Origin: a virus
Length of the DNA stretch: 42,928 bases
Direction: 5' to 3' (one strand)
Virus record (IMG/VR): IMGVR_UViG_3300028030_000027
Coordinates: 1 to 42,928 of that record
Below are positions 7,610-15,643 of this stretch, one piece after another. Within the stretch, counting starts at the first letter, position 1. Each line of letters opens with the position of its first letter. Both the position numbers and the translations under genes were made by a program. The notes beneath the pieces are model-generated. The model was not told the origin of the DNA. It saw nothing but the letters and a program-made list of their open reading frames with translations, and ran no database searches.

Positions 7610-9081
7610 ACGACGTAACAGAGCTTGATTTTACCGTTCAGCCATACTTAGAGAGAATCAAAAATGACGTTTACCTCTTCCTCCTTCAGGCACTCCCCTA
7701 CATTACAAGGAGAAAGAACATTCCGAGGGAGCTCTTTAAAGAGCTTGAAACCACCACCTACAAGCTCCTCATCCTCTCTCTCCTTTTTGGGATGGTCCAC
7801 GTCAAGGAGAAAGAAGAGCAAGTGCAGTTTTTCTCCGATGGTTTTGACGTCACCTTTGAAGAGGCCGTTGAGTTCATGAAAGAAAAGCTCTCACTAACCC
7901 CTGAAGAGTTTTACTCCCTTGATGCTAAGGCAAGGTTCAGAGCGTTCACGGTTGCAAAACTCACAGGGCTTGATGCCATAGAGCGGGTAAAGGAAAAGTT
8001 TGTCAAGGCATTAGAGGAAGGAAAAACCTTGAAGGAGTGGATAGAGGAGTTAGGAGAGGACGGCATTTTACGAACTGTTGGTTTCCACCACTCTAACCCC
8101 TGGTATCTTGAAACTGTATTCCGCACCAACATCTCAACCGCCTACAATGCAGGAAGGCTTATGCAGTTTGCACGGAGCAAAGACAGGATTAAGCTCCTTG
8201 AATATGTTGCGATAGACGATAACCGGACGACGCCACTATGCAGAAGGTTAGACGGAACAAAATTACCGCCTGATGACCCGTTCTGGGCAACATACACTCC
8301 CCCCAATCATTTCAACTGCCGTTCAACCGTGAGGGCGATTTTCAAAGGCTCCAGCGAGGCTAAGAGGGCAAGGGTAAGAAAGCCAAAAGACATCCCGCCG
8401 GTTCCGGAAGGTTTTGCCGGGAGTCCGCTTGATAGCTGGTGGAAGTTAACGGGCTCTATGGCTAAGAGAGTCATAAAATACGGGTTAAAAGATAAGGTTC
8501 TGGAGAAGGCTAAGGGACTCTGCCAGAAAAATCTTTCTGATGACTGGTGCGAGGAGTACAGGGAAGTGGAGAAATATTTGCGGGATGCGGAGGAGATTAT
8601 AGAGAAACAGCAAAAGGCGGAACGGGAGTTTTTGAAACTGCTGAAGGAGTTTGACTTTCAAAAACCAGAGAAATCTTTCAAGAAGTTGTGGGTGAGTGAG
8701 AGGACGTATATCAATCACCTGGGAGACCGCTTTGAGGAAGGAGTGATTTCCGGTTGGAGAGATTACCTTGAGAAAACATTAGAAACCTTTGCTTACTACA
8801 CAGGGGTGTATTATGAAGTTTACGAGAGATCATGGGACAGAATTCTCTACGACAGGAAACGTCAATGGATGGTTGTTCTGACAGAAAAGGGACGTATAAT
8901 TTCAAGTATGAAAGTAACCAAACCTTTGAAGGAGGTTTTTGACAGCCATATCCGCAAGGCCAAAAGGGATAAACAAATCCTTGCAATTCACAGAGGGAAG
9001 ACAAATGAAGAGCTTAAAGCTAAAGTTGAAAGAATACTTAAGGCTTTACGAGATAAGAAGCAGGAGAATAACAGCAGATAG
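7570..9081 (+). CDS. MuF-like minor head protein with C-terminal nuclease-toxin-like domain
   Basis: Open from 7570 with no canonical start before ATG 7792, so the product is 429 residues from 7792 or a fusion to portal by -1 frameshift at 7570-7576. The MuF/SPP1-gp7 domain is clear: YLETVFRTNISTAYNAGRLMQ, then a DDNRTTPLCRRLDGTKLP stretch and PPNHFNCRSTVRAI. The last 120 residues (DNA about 8700-9060) are different: YINHLGDRFEEG, a predicted helical stretch, WDRILYDRKRQWMVVLTEKG and KVTKP. This resembles the BECR/EndoU-like nuclease domains known at the ends of MuF proteins. MuF acts in head assembly and may travel into the target cell with DNA. Catalytic assignment of the end domain is tentative. 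Confidence 0.8.
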   Translation, partial: FFYFAEEGQVEALNDVTELDFTVQPYLERIKNDVYLFLLQALPYITRRKNIPRELFKELETTTYKLLILSLLFGMVHVKEKEEQVQFFSDGFDVTFEEAVEFMKEKLSLTPEEFYSLDAKARFRAFTVAKLTGLDAIERVKEKFVKALEEGKTLKEWIEELGEDGILRTVGFHHSNPWYLETVFRTNISTAYNAGRLMQFARSKDRIKLLEYVAIDDNRTTPLCRRLDGTKLPPDDPFWATYTPPNHFNCRSTVRAIFKGSSEAKRARVRKPKDIPPVPEGFAGSPLDSWWKLTGSMAKRVIKYGLKDKVLEKAKGLCQKNLSDDWCEEYREVEKYLRDAEEIIEKQQKAEREFLKLLKEFDFQKPEKSFKKLWVSERTYINHLGDRFEEGVISGWRDYLEKTLETFAYYTGVYYEVYERSWDRILYDRKRQWMVVLTEKGRIISSMKVTKPLKEVFDSHIRKAKRDKQILAIHRGKTNEELKAKVERILKALRDKKQENNSR

Positions 9082-9337
9082 AATTATTGATGACCCTGGT
9101 ATAGACTATGATATGAATGAAGCTACATCCTTTAGGCAAGACCTGGAGAAACATAAACATCTCCTTACTCCTGAAGAGCTTGCCACCTTAGAAGAAGCTG
9201 ATAGAAACTTTCTTGCAACTTGGGAAAAAGTTAAGGACATAGAACCTAAAACTCCTTACAACAAAATAGCGAAAGCCTTTCTTGAAGATATTGCAGAAAT
9301 AGCCCGAAAGTCTCTTTCTGAAAAAGCCACTGCCTAA
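9005..9337 (+). CDS. Small helical protein, candidate immunity partner of the MuF toxin domain
   Basis: 110 residues from ATG 9005, which has GGGAAGA upstream; a longer frame from 8939 lacks a ribosome site. It overlaps the end of the MuF gene by 77 nt in another frame. The protein is mostly charged helices with no signal peptide, for example FRQDLEKHKHLLTPEELATLEEADRN (shown only by its ends: FRQDLEKHKHLL and EELATLEEADRN). I do not recognise the family. The tight overlap with a putative toxin-bearing gene and the absence of a homologous structural role suggest immunity or chaperone function; this is inference. Confidence 0.6.
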   Translation: MKSLKLKLKEYLRLYEIRSRRITADRIIDDPGIDYDMNEATSFRQDLEKHKHLLTPEELATLEEADRNFLATWEKVKDIEPKTPYNKIAKAFLEDIAEIARKSLSEKATA

Positions 9338-9500
9338 TCCTGCCGGTTTCGTCTAATTTTTCTTCCTACCATTTCAAAATTTTGAACTACCCCTCCCTTT
9401 CTTCTCAAAACTTCCGCCATCCTGCTTAACCCTGCCAATTCCTGCCACTTTTCTTTTTTCTCTGCTCTATCCTGAAATCAAAAGCCTACCGGAGGCGCTT
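9338..9500. other. Pyrimidine-rich noncoding gap
   Basis: Gap of 163 nt in an otherwise tightly packed head operon. The + strand is strongly C/T-rich, with four CCTGC repeats (about 9340, 9421, 9432, 9443) and a CAAAATTTTG palindrome near 9376. No ORF and no clear terminator. It may mark the joint where the preceding toxin/immunity segment was exchanged. Confidence 0.4.
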
Positions 9501-10667
9501 TTGAGGATAGAGCTTGCAAAAACAGGCAACTGGAACGGTCAAATCCTGACAGAAGAACATCTAAAGCAGGTCATTGAAACGTTCAAAGATGAGGTTCCGA
9601 TAGTTTTAGGCCATTTCAAAGCCGACCACATGCCTGCCTTTGGCTGGGTAAAGAGTGTTGAGCTTTCGGAGGATGGAAAAACTCTCTACGGCAACGTAGA
9701 GCTCTCTGAACCCCTCAAAGAAGCCTACGACTTCGGCCTATACCGTAAATGGTCAATAGGTCTCAGGAAAAACACAGAGGGCAAGTGGTACCTTCACCAC
9801 CTTGCGTTTTTGGGAGCCGTACCCCCGAGAATTAAGGGGTTAAAAGTTCTTGAGATGTCTGACGAGGGGGTAGAGACTTTTGAGTTTTCCTCATCTCCAA
9901 AGTGGAAGTCTTTTGCCAGAACCGGTTATCCGATAGCGCCACCGGATACTTCCTGGGATCCTGACGCTGCTAAGAAGCGAATCGTTGAAAAGTTCGGCTG
10001 GACAAAACTTAAGACTTGCGTTGGGGCTGTTGACGTTTCAGAAGAAGAAACCCCTCAAAGCTATTCTAAATACAAGTTCCCGTTCTGCGACGTCATAGAC
10101 GGCGAGATCAGGATAGTTCCTAAAGCCGTTTCAGCAGGTCTCGCATACATCAATGGTGCAAGGGGCGTGAAGGTAGATGAGTCCCTTGCAAGGGTAGTTA
10201 AACCCGTTCTTGAAAAGCTCAGGGAGCGGATAGAGAAGGCAAAAGAGAAGAAGAACTTTTCAGACGGAGGTTCTGATATGACTTTTGAGGAGCTAATGAA
10301 AAAGTATGAGGAGCTTCAGAAGAAATACGAGGAAGCTCAAAAGAAGTCTGAGTTTGCAGACTCTCTGAAGAAAGAGCTTGAAGCCTACCGCAAAGCTCTT
10401 AGGGAGCAGAGAAAGGAACAACTGAAGAAAGCCATGGAGGGCAAAATTCCCGCCGACAAGATCAAGCTCGTCCTTGAGTATGCCGACAAGGTAGAGGCAG
10501 ACAGAAAGCTTGAGTTTTCTGACGAGAAGAAGAGAGACCTCTTTGACGTTTTAGAGGAGCTTTTCTCTGCACTGCCAGAAGTCAGGGGTCTTGATGATGA
10601 GTTTTCTTTTGGAGACCCGGCTAAAGACAGCACAAACCTTGCAGATGAAATGCTGAAAGTTCTTTAA
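9501..10667 (+). CDS. Head maturation protease (Mu gpI-like) fused to scaffold
   Basis: 388 residues from TTG 9501, supported by GGAGG five bases upstream. The N-terminal half fits Mu-type capsid proteases: IELAKTGNWNGQ, VPIVLGHFK with the likely catalytic His, and YRKWSIGLRK with the likely catalytic Ser, followed by HHLAFLGAVPP. The C-terminal third is a long Lys/Glu coiled coil ending in a short acidic tail, typical of scaffold. The protease should cleave scaffold and itself after procapsid assembly. A second start inside the gene would give scaffold alone (10278-10667). Confidence 0.85.
   Translation: MRIELAKTGNWNGQILTEEHLKQVIETFKDEVPIVLGHFKADHMPAFGWVKSVELSEDGKTLYGNVELSEPLKEAYDFGLYRKWSIGLRKNTEGKWYLHHLAFLGAVPPRIKGLKVLEMSDEGVETFEFSSSPKWKSFARTGYPIAPPDTSWDPDAAKKRIVEKFGWTKLKTCVGAVDVSEEETPQSYSKYKFPFCDVIDGEIRIVPKAVSAGLAYINGARGVKVDESLARVVKPVLEKLRERIEKAKEKKNFSDGGSDMTFEELMKKYEELQKKYEEAQKKSEFADSLKKELEAYRKALREQRKEQLKKAMEGKIPADKIKLVLEYADKVEADRKLEFSDEKKRDLFDVLEELFSALPEVRGLDDEFSFGDPAKDSTNLADEMLKVL
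10278..10667 (+). CDS. Nested scaffold protein, internal start in protease gene
   Basis: An ATG at 10278 in the same frame as the protease has its own GGAGG at 10266-10270, seven bases upstream. It begins exactly where the coiled-coil region starts (MTFEELMKKYEELQ), giving a 129-residue all-helical, acidic protein. Mu genes I/Z and lambda C/Nu3 use the same arrangement. It would fill the procapsid and be removed by the protease. Confidence 0.75.
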   Translation: MTFEELMKKYEELQKKYEEAQKKSEFADSLKKELEAYRKALREQRKEQLKKAMEGKIPADKIKLVLEYADKVEADRKLEFSDEKKRDLFDVLEELFSALPEVRGLDDEFSFGDPAKDSTNLADEMLKVL

Positions 10668-10678
10668 AGGAGGATAGC

Positions 10679-11047
10679 ATGCCAGTGAACGGAGTTATCG
10701 GGACATACACTCCACCTAAACCGGAAGAAGCGGTTTACAGTGAGGAGAGGCACCCTGCCGTAATTCTTTCCAAGTCCATCAAGGCCGGTCAGGGTGTTCT
10801 TGAAAGAGGAACGATAGTTGCAGTTGACTCTAACAACCTTGTGGTTCCCTACAATCCTTCCGCTACCGATTCAACGGCTGAACCTGTAGGAGTTTTGGTT
10901 GAGGGGATAGATACCGACAAAGAGACCGTAGGCAACGTTCTCGTCCACGGGGTTGTGTTCAGGGAAAGGCTCGCTATAGCAGGCGGAACGGTTAGCGAAG
11001 GAGACCTTGCAAAGCTTTCAAAAATCGGAATTTACGCTATTGGTTAG
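10679..11047 (+). CDS. Head decoration protein, lambda gpD-like
   Basis: 122 residues, ATG behind AGGAGG. Beta-rich with IKAGQGVLERGTIVAV, followed by EPVGVLVEGID and NVLVHGVVF, the pattern of lambda D/Hdp-type stabilising proteins. Placed between scaffold and major capsid as expected. Trimers should sit on the expanded capsid surface; in a thermophile this would help stability. Confidence 0.8.
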   Translation: MPVNGVIGTYTPPKPEEAVYSEERHPAVILSKSIKAGQGVLERGTIVAVDSNNLVVPYNPSATDSTAEPVGVLVEGIDTDKETVGNVLVHGVVFRERLAIAGGTVSEGDLAKLSKIGIYAIG

Positions 11048-11057
11048 GAGGTAAGGA

Positions 11058-12026
11058 ATGATTGAGCTTGAGAAACTTTTGCAGAATCAGAAGATAATCG
11101 CCGAGGTAGTTAAAACCCTACCGCCGCTGAAGACGAAAGTAGTTGATGAGGTTTATACGAGAAGAGTCAATCACCCGTTCCCTCAGATAGGAATCAAGGA
11201 AGTCCAGGACGTAACCGGTGCGGTTCCCGTTGTGAGGAGGGGAACTCCCGGCGTTCCCGTCACAGGTGGAGACTCTTCTATCACCTACATTGAGCCTCAA
11301 CCCATTAAGGTAACGGATTCTGTCACCGCCGTTGATGCTAACAACCTCAAGTCTATGGGTTCTCAGGGGTACAGAGCGTTTATGGCTCAAAAACTTGATA
11401 TCCTGAGGAGGAAGATAAGGGCTACAACTGAAGCCCTCGCTGCACAGTCCCTTACCGGTAAAATCAGCTACCCGATAAGGCTTGAAAACGGGCAGAACGA
11501 TACTTACGAGGTAGACTTCGGCTCTCCCCTCTCCTACACGCCGTCCTCTACATGGGATTCTGCATCTTTGAAAGATGTTTACAACCAGCTTGTTGAGATT
11601 GAGGCCGTTCTCCAGGAAGAAGGGATAGCTCAGAACGTTACTTTCTGGGCAGGAAAGTCTGCTTTCATGGAGCTTGTAGGGAAAGTTCAGGACCTCAGCA
11701 CTAACACCGTCCCAAAACCGGAAGTCAGCGGCAACAAGATTAACCTCTTCGGTTACACGATAGAGATGGTTAACCAGAAGTACAGACTTCCCGACGGCAC
11801 TCTAAAACCTGTAGTTCCGGATAACAAGCTCGTTGCCTTTGATAAGAACGCCGGGTTCACTCTCTTCTACCTTGCCGTTGACAACTTCAAGGCCGGTCTT
11901 CAGGCCGTTCCGATGTTCATCTCCTCTTACCAGACGCAGGACGGTTCCTCTTTTGTGATTCAGGCTGAGAGTAAGCCTCTCCCGGTTCCAATCGTTAAGG
12001 CAATTTGCTGGGCGCAGGTGCTGTAA
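11058..12026 (+). CDS. Major capsid protein, lambda E-like
   Basis: 322 residues with AGGAGG upstream. The N-terminus (KTKVVDEVYTRRVNHPFPQI), a long helix around LDILRRKIRATTEALAAQ, and the C-terminal beta region fit the E-type HK97-fold capsid proteins. It is preceded by scaffold and decoration genes, which is the usual order. Family choice (E-type versus Mu gpT) is from recognition of the overall pattern; its role as the shell protein is well supported by position and size. Confidence 0.85.
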   Translation: MIELEKLLQNQKIIAEVVKTLPPLKTKVVDEVYTRRVNHPFPQIGIKEVQDVTGAVPVVRRGTPGVPVTGGDSSITYIEPQPIKVTDSVTAVDANNLKSMGSQGYRAFMAQKLDILRRKIRATTEALAAQSLTGKISYPIRLENGQNDTYEVDFGSPLSYTPSSTWDSASLKDVYNQLVEIEAVLQEEGIAQNVTFWAGKSAFMELVGKVQDLSTNTVPKPEVSGNKINLFGYTIEMVNQKYRLPDGTLKPVVPDNKLVAFDKNAGFTLFYLAVDNFKAGLQAVPMFISSYQTQDGSSFVIQAESKPLPVPIVKAICWAQVL

Positions 12027-13285
12027 TGGGGGTTGCAAGGGAATTTCTCGAACTTCTTTCAAAGGATCCCTCCTCTCTGAGGAGGATCCAGCTTACCCGT
12101 GATATGGTGGAACTCCTCATCAAGGCAGATCAGCAAGACAGAGGATTTGCCGTTGCCAAGATAGAGGATGTTCCAAAGCTTTCGGCTTTTGCCGTTTCCG
12201 GAATCGTAGACGGAACGGTAAGGAGGCCAACCAGAATCAAAAAGATAGGAAACGAGTTCTGGATAAGCTCTGTATATCAGAAGATTGCAAAGTTTGACGA
12301 GAACTGGAGCTTCCTGGGTTGGGTCGGCAAATGGGGAGAACCCTTCTCCTCGGGTAATCCCACAGATAGATATGCCTACGTTCACTCCTTTGACGTTGAC
12401 CTCTCAAACGACAGAATCGCAATCTGTATGCAGTGGAGACAGTGCGTCTCCGTATTCAGACTCTCTACGTTTGAACACCTTTACACCATAGGTGATGGCA
12501 ATGCCGGACACGTTGCAGATGGAAGGCTCTGGTCCCCTACAGACGTTCTCTGGGTGGACGGTAACCTCATCGTAGTCAGCTTCAATGGATACGGAGATGG
12601 AGGTACAAACCATGGGCACGTATCTGTGTATGATGGGGAAAATGGCCAATTTATCAAGACCCTCCTTGCGGATAAAGGCAACAGGTATCCATGGTTTCTT
12701 GAGTGCCATAACCCTGTGAGAGCTTTCATTACACCTGACAGGAAGCTCTTTATTTCCTACTATAGTGATCACTTGGTTGCTGAGTTTTCCCTTGCAGACG
12801 ACCTCTCTATCTCCTACGAAACGTCCTACTTCAAACCCAACGGAATAGACGCAGGAGCCATATACCCGAGGGGAATTTATGTCACGGATACCTTGCTCTA
12901 CATAACACTTCAGGGACCTAAGAAAATTGCCATTCTTGATAGGTCAACCCACGACCTTGTAGGAGTTTACGGTTTTGCAAGGTGGGAGGACAGGAAGAGC
13001 GATGTCTATTCCCTCGGAGCAGTCTGGGATGTGTGGGACGTATTCCCGTACTCAGAAGACGTGTTAATTGTTGCAGACTACGGCAACAACCGTGTTGGAC
13101 ATGTTCCAACATACTGGGAACTGGAGGCCTCATTTACGCTTGACAGACAGATTCCAGAAGAAGCCAAAGTGCTTGCATCCCTGATTCCTTACAGAGTTGA
13201 CATTGAAAACGGCAAGGTATTCATCCCGATAGACAGGGCTTCAAAGCTGCCTGAACAGTTCATCATTCCCTACGAGGTCAAGTAG
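12026..13285 (+). CDS. Beta-propeller virion protein (NHL-like repeats)
   Basis: 419 residues from ATG 12026, overlapping the capsid stop (TAATG). After a helical N-terminal 50 residues, repeated units follow: RIKKIGNEFWISSV, WSPTDVLWVDGNLIVVSFN, IYPRGIYVTDTLLYITL and VLIVADYGNNRVGH. These have the turn and strand pattern of NHL/6-bladed propellers. No signal peptide. Nothing equivalent is in the Mu or lambda head cluster, where this slot holds a small connector. It is probably a virion surface or head-tail junction protein, possibly sugar-binding; the exact role is unknown. Confidence 0.65.
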   Translation: MGVAREFLELLSKDPSSLRRIQLTRDMVELLIKADQQDRGFAVAKIEDVPKLSAFAVSGIVDGTVRRPTRIKKIGNEFWISSVYQKIAKFDENWSFLGWVGKWGEPFSSGNPTDRYAYVHSFDVDLSNDRIAICMQWRQCVSVFRLSTFEHLYTIGDGNAGHVADGRLWSPTDVLWVDGNLIVVSFNGYGDGGTNHGHVSVYDGENGQFIKTLLADKGNRYPWFLECHNPVRAFITPDRKLFISYYSDHLVAEFSLADDLSISYETSYFKPNGIDAGAIYPRGIYVTDTLLYITLQGPKKIAILDRSTHDLVGVYGFARWEDRKSDVYSLGAVWDVWDVFPYSEDVLIVADYGNNRVGHVPTYWELEASFTLDRQIPEEAKVLASLIPYRVDIENGKVFIPIDRASKLPEQFIIPYEVK

Positions 13286-13647
13286 TGGTAACGGTTGATG
13301 AAATAAAGCAGCGATTTCTGACAGATGACCTTCAGGCAGTTACAGGCGGTGATGACTCTGTGATTGAGAGGGCAATCAACTCCGCCCGTATCTGGCTCTT
13401 CGCTGCACTGAAGGCAAGGGGAATGCAGCTCAATGAAGAAGACGAGGTTCAAAGGGAGATAGTAATCAAGAGAACCCTCTACGAGCTTTACGCATATTCG
13501 CAGGACTGGGAAGTTGCGAAGGCAAACAGGGAAGAGGCAGAGCAGCTCCTTTCGGCAATGTTAGGGATAACTGAAGAAGGTTCAGCCTCAACTGCTCCCG
13601 TTATCAGAGTGGCAAAACCGCAACCTGACTGGCACGGGTTCAAGTGA
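13285..13647 (+). CDS. Head-tail connector, Mu gp36-like (DUF1320)
   Basis: 120 residues from GTG 13285, overlapping the previous stop, with GAGGT upstream. All-helical N-terminal two-thirds (VTVDEIKQRF, DDSVIERAINSARIWLFAAL, IKRTLYELYAYSQ) is typical of gp6/gp36-type head completion proteins. It should form a ring under the portal. Confidence 0.75.
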   Translation: MVTVDEIKQRFLTDDLQAVTGGDDSVIERAINSARIWLFAALKARGMQLNEEDEVQREIVIKRTLYELYAYSQDWEVAKANREEAEQLLSAMLGITEEGSASTAPVIRVAKPQPDWHGFK

Positions 13648-14228
13648 TGAGAATTCGGGTCAATGGAAACCTTGAGATACCGGAGCTTGATTTCAGGAAG
13701 CTCCTTGACGACATAGGCAACTACATGGTCAGCAGCGTTGTGAGGCGGATTAAGGAGGGAGTTCCTCCGCCAGACAGCCCTTTAACCGTTTTAAACAAAA
13801 GGGGCAACAGAACGCTTCAGGACACGGGAAGGCTTATCAAGAGTATCCACTATCAGGTAAAAGGGAGTTCCGTTGTTATTGGAACGGACAGACCATTTGC
13901 AGACGTCATGCAGAACGGAGCAAGGATAACTCCCAAAAGGGCCGAGAAACTTGCCATTCCCGTCGGCTGGAGAATTAGGAAAAGTGTTGAGAGAAAAGGA
14001 GTTGCAGCAACCATTGAAGATTTAAAGAGGCAGGGCTGGAGGATTTTCTTCACGGATAGGGCAATCATGGGAACAAAGGGTAAGGGAAAGAGGAAAACCA
14101 CAAAGGTCTTCTTCATAAGGAAGGAGGCTGTTCAGATACCTGCAAGGCGTTTCCTCTACGCTGCCGAGAAAGACAAGAGGGAAATCAGACGGATGATTGA
14201 GGAGTTCGTAAATGATAGCAGAGCTTGA
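13647..14228 (+). CDS. Virion morphogenesis protein, Mu gpG-like
   Basis: 193 residues from ATG 13647 (a GTG one codon earlier is less likely). It has the family's central signature LQDTGRLIKSIHY followed by VVIGTDRPFADVMQNGARI, a basic middle, and IPARRFLYA near the C-terminus. The family acts at the head-tail joint or in tail completion. It overlaps the gp37-like gene that follows. Confidence 0.8.
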   Translation: MRIRVNGNLEIPELDFRKLLDDIGNYMVSSVVRRIKEGVPPPDSPLTVLNKRGNRTLQDTGRLIKSIHYQVKGSSVVIGTDRPFADVMQNGARITPKRAEKLAIPVGWRIRKSVERKGVAATIEDLKRQGWRIFFTDRAIMGTKGKGKRKTTKVFFIRKEAVQIPARRFLYAAEKDKREIRRMIEEFVNDSRA

Positions 14229-14589
14229 GGAAAGGATAGCTGAAATACTGCAGGGAGCTGGCTTTAAGAGGGTGGTCCTGTGGAACGGAGACGACATGGA
14301 GGGACTTTTGAAGACCCTCACAGAACCCTCAGCACTTCTGAAGTATGAAGGGGAAACGGGACAGGTTGAGAACAGGCACCTCAAAAGGCTCGTTGACTTT
14401 GCGCTTTACATCGTGACGCTAAAAGTAGCAAACAGCGAGGATGAAAGGAGGCAGTCTTACGAGCTTATTGACGATGTTCTCAATTCCTTAAAGCGATTAA
14501 ACCTTACAAGGTACTCTATTAGGGAGTTTGGAACGGATGAGAGGAGACTTTTCAGAAAGATAACACTGACGTTTTTAGGAGGTAAATGA
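14212..14589 (+). CDS. Mu gp37-like protein (DUF1834), probable tail terminator
   Basis: 125 residues beginning with a helix (MIAELEERIAEILQGAGF), then beta strands (FALYIVTLKVAN and FRKITLTFLG). Size, fold pattern and position between gpG and the tail tube match gp37-type proteins. It likely caps the finished tail tube. Confidence 0.65.
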   Translation: MIAELEERIAEILQGAGFKRVVLWNGDDMEGLLKTLTEPSALLKYEGETGQVENRHLKRLVDFALYIVTLKVANSEDERRQSYELIDDVLNSLKRLNLTRYSIREFGTDERRLFRKITLTFLGGK

Positions 14590-15335
14590 TGGCAGAAACG
14601 AGAGCTTACACGCTTGGAAGGGGAAAGCTGCTCTTTAAGCCTCAAGGCTCTTCAGGCTTTGAGGACTTTGGAAACGTTACGGACTTCAAGGTAACGTTTG
14701 CGGTTGAGAAGAAAGAACACTTTTCCTCAAGGTCCGGCCTCAAAGTGAAGGACAAGGAGATAATCGTATCCCTTGCAGCCAACCTTTCCTTTACGGCAGA
14801 CGAGCTTTCAAAAGAGAACCTTGAAAAGTTCTTCCTTGCGGATTCCTCTACCTTTACCCAGACGGCGGGGAGCTTCTCCACTCCCGTTGAGCTGACAGTT
14901 GAGCAGGGTAAGTGGTTTGAGGTCGGCAAGTATAACCTCGGAGACGACATCTCCGTAAAAGACGAAACCGATTCAACAGAATACGTTGAGGGAGTTGACT
15001 ACACGTTAGATAGGAAGGCAGGCCTCATCTACATCATTCCCGGCGGAAACATCGCAAACGGCAGCACGATTCACATCACAGGTTCTTACGGAACCGTTGA
15101 CGGCGCAACAAAGTTTGACGCAGGAGTGAAGACGAGCATAAGAGGGGAGCTTTACTTCGTTGCCGACCCTGCAACAGGAGCTGTCGTTGATGTGAGAGGA
15201 ACTGTTGAGCTTATGCCCAACGGAGACCTTTCACTGATAACGGAGGACTGGGCAACTGTTGAGTTTACAGGCTCCTTTGTCAAGCAGGAAGACGTTCAGA
15301 GGCTCTTTACTGCCCTTTCAAGGGAGGTTAGATGA
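14589..15335 (+). CDS. Major tail tube protein
   Basis: 248 residues from ATG 14589; an ATG one codon upstream also exists, but 14589 is better spaced from AGGAGG. The sequence is almost all beta (YTLGRGKLLFKP, DFGNVTDFKVTFAVEKKEHF, GELYFVADPATGA, WATVEFTGSF), as tail tubes are. No sheath gene accompanies it, so the tail should be non-contractile. It lies directly upstream of the chaperone and tape measure. Confidence 0.8.
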   Translation: MAETRAYTLGRGKLLFKPQGSSGFEDFGNVTDFKVTFAVEKKEHFSSRSGLKVKDKEIIVSLAANLSFTADELSKENLEKFFLADSSTFTQTAGSFSTPVELTVEQGKWFEVGKYNLGDDISVKDETDSTEYVEGVDYTLDRKAGLIYIIPGGNIANGSTIHITGSYGTVDGATKFDAGVKTSIRGELYFVADPATGAVVDVRGTVELMPNGDLSLITEDWATVEFTGSFVKQEDVQRLFTALSREVR

Positions 15336-15643
15336 GAAGGCAGAAGACAATTCAGGTAGGGGATGAACAGGTAACCGTCTACGAGATTACTCCCAAAGAG
15401 GTTGTTCTCATACTTCCCGTTCTGAAGGAGCTGTTTGAAAAGAGCTTTACAGAGGCAGAGCTGATAGACCTCTTTGTCAGGAACTACGACCGGGTCAAGG
15501 AAGTTTTGGTTAACTGCACATCCCTCAAAGAAAAGGTTCTGGATTATGGAATGTCTTATATAGTGCCGATTATCAGGGCGTTTGTTGAGGTAAACGGAGT
15601 TTTTTTCACGGAAGTAAAAAGCCAGCTAACAGGAGAGAAGTGA
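15332..15643 (+). CDS. Tail assembly chaperone, short form (G-like)
   Basis: 103 residues, mostly helical after a beta start (KTIQVGDEQVTVYEITPKE). It sits between tail tube and tape measure, the place of lambda G. Near its end the zero frame reads GTT TTT TTC, a -1 slippery site, and the -1 frame stays open to 15762. It should coat the tape measure protein during tail assembly. Confidence 0.8.
   Translation: MRRQKTIQVGDEQVTVYEITPKEVVLILPVLKELFEKSFTEAELIDLFVRNYDRVKEVLVNCTSLKEKVLDYGMSYIVPIIRAFVEVNGVFFTEVKSQLTGEK
15601..15607 (+). other. Programmed -1 frameshift heptamer T_TTT_TTC
   Basis: Matches X_XXY_YYZ in the correct zero frame (V-F-F codons GTT TTT TTC), close to the end of the chaperone gene and opening into the T frame. 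The arrangement follows the tail chaperone rule seen across siphoviruses. Confidence 0.75.

Noticed and set aside
14586-15335. Contractile-tail (Mu myovirus) assignment because of the Mu-type head genes
   Set aside because: No sheath or baseplate wedge gene is found; the tube gene is followed directly by G/GT chaperone and tape measure.
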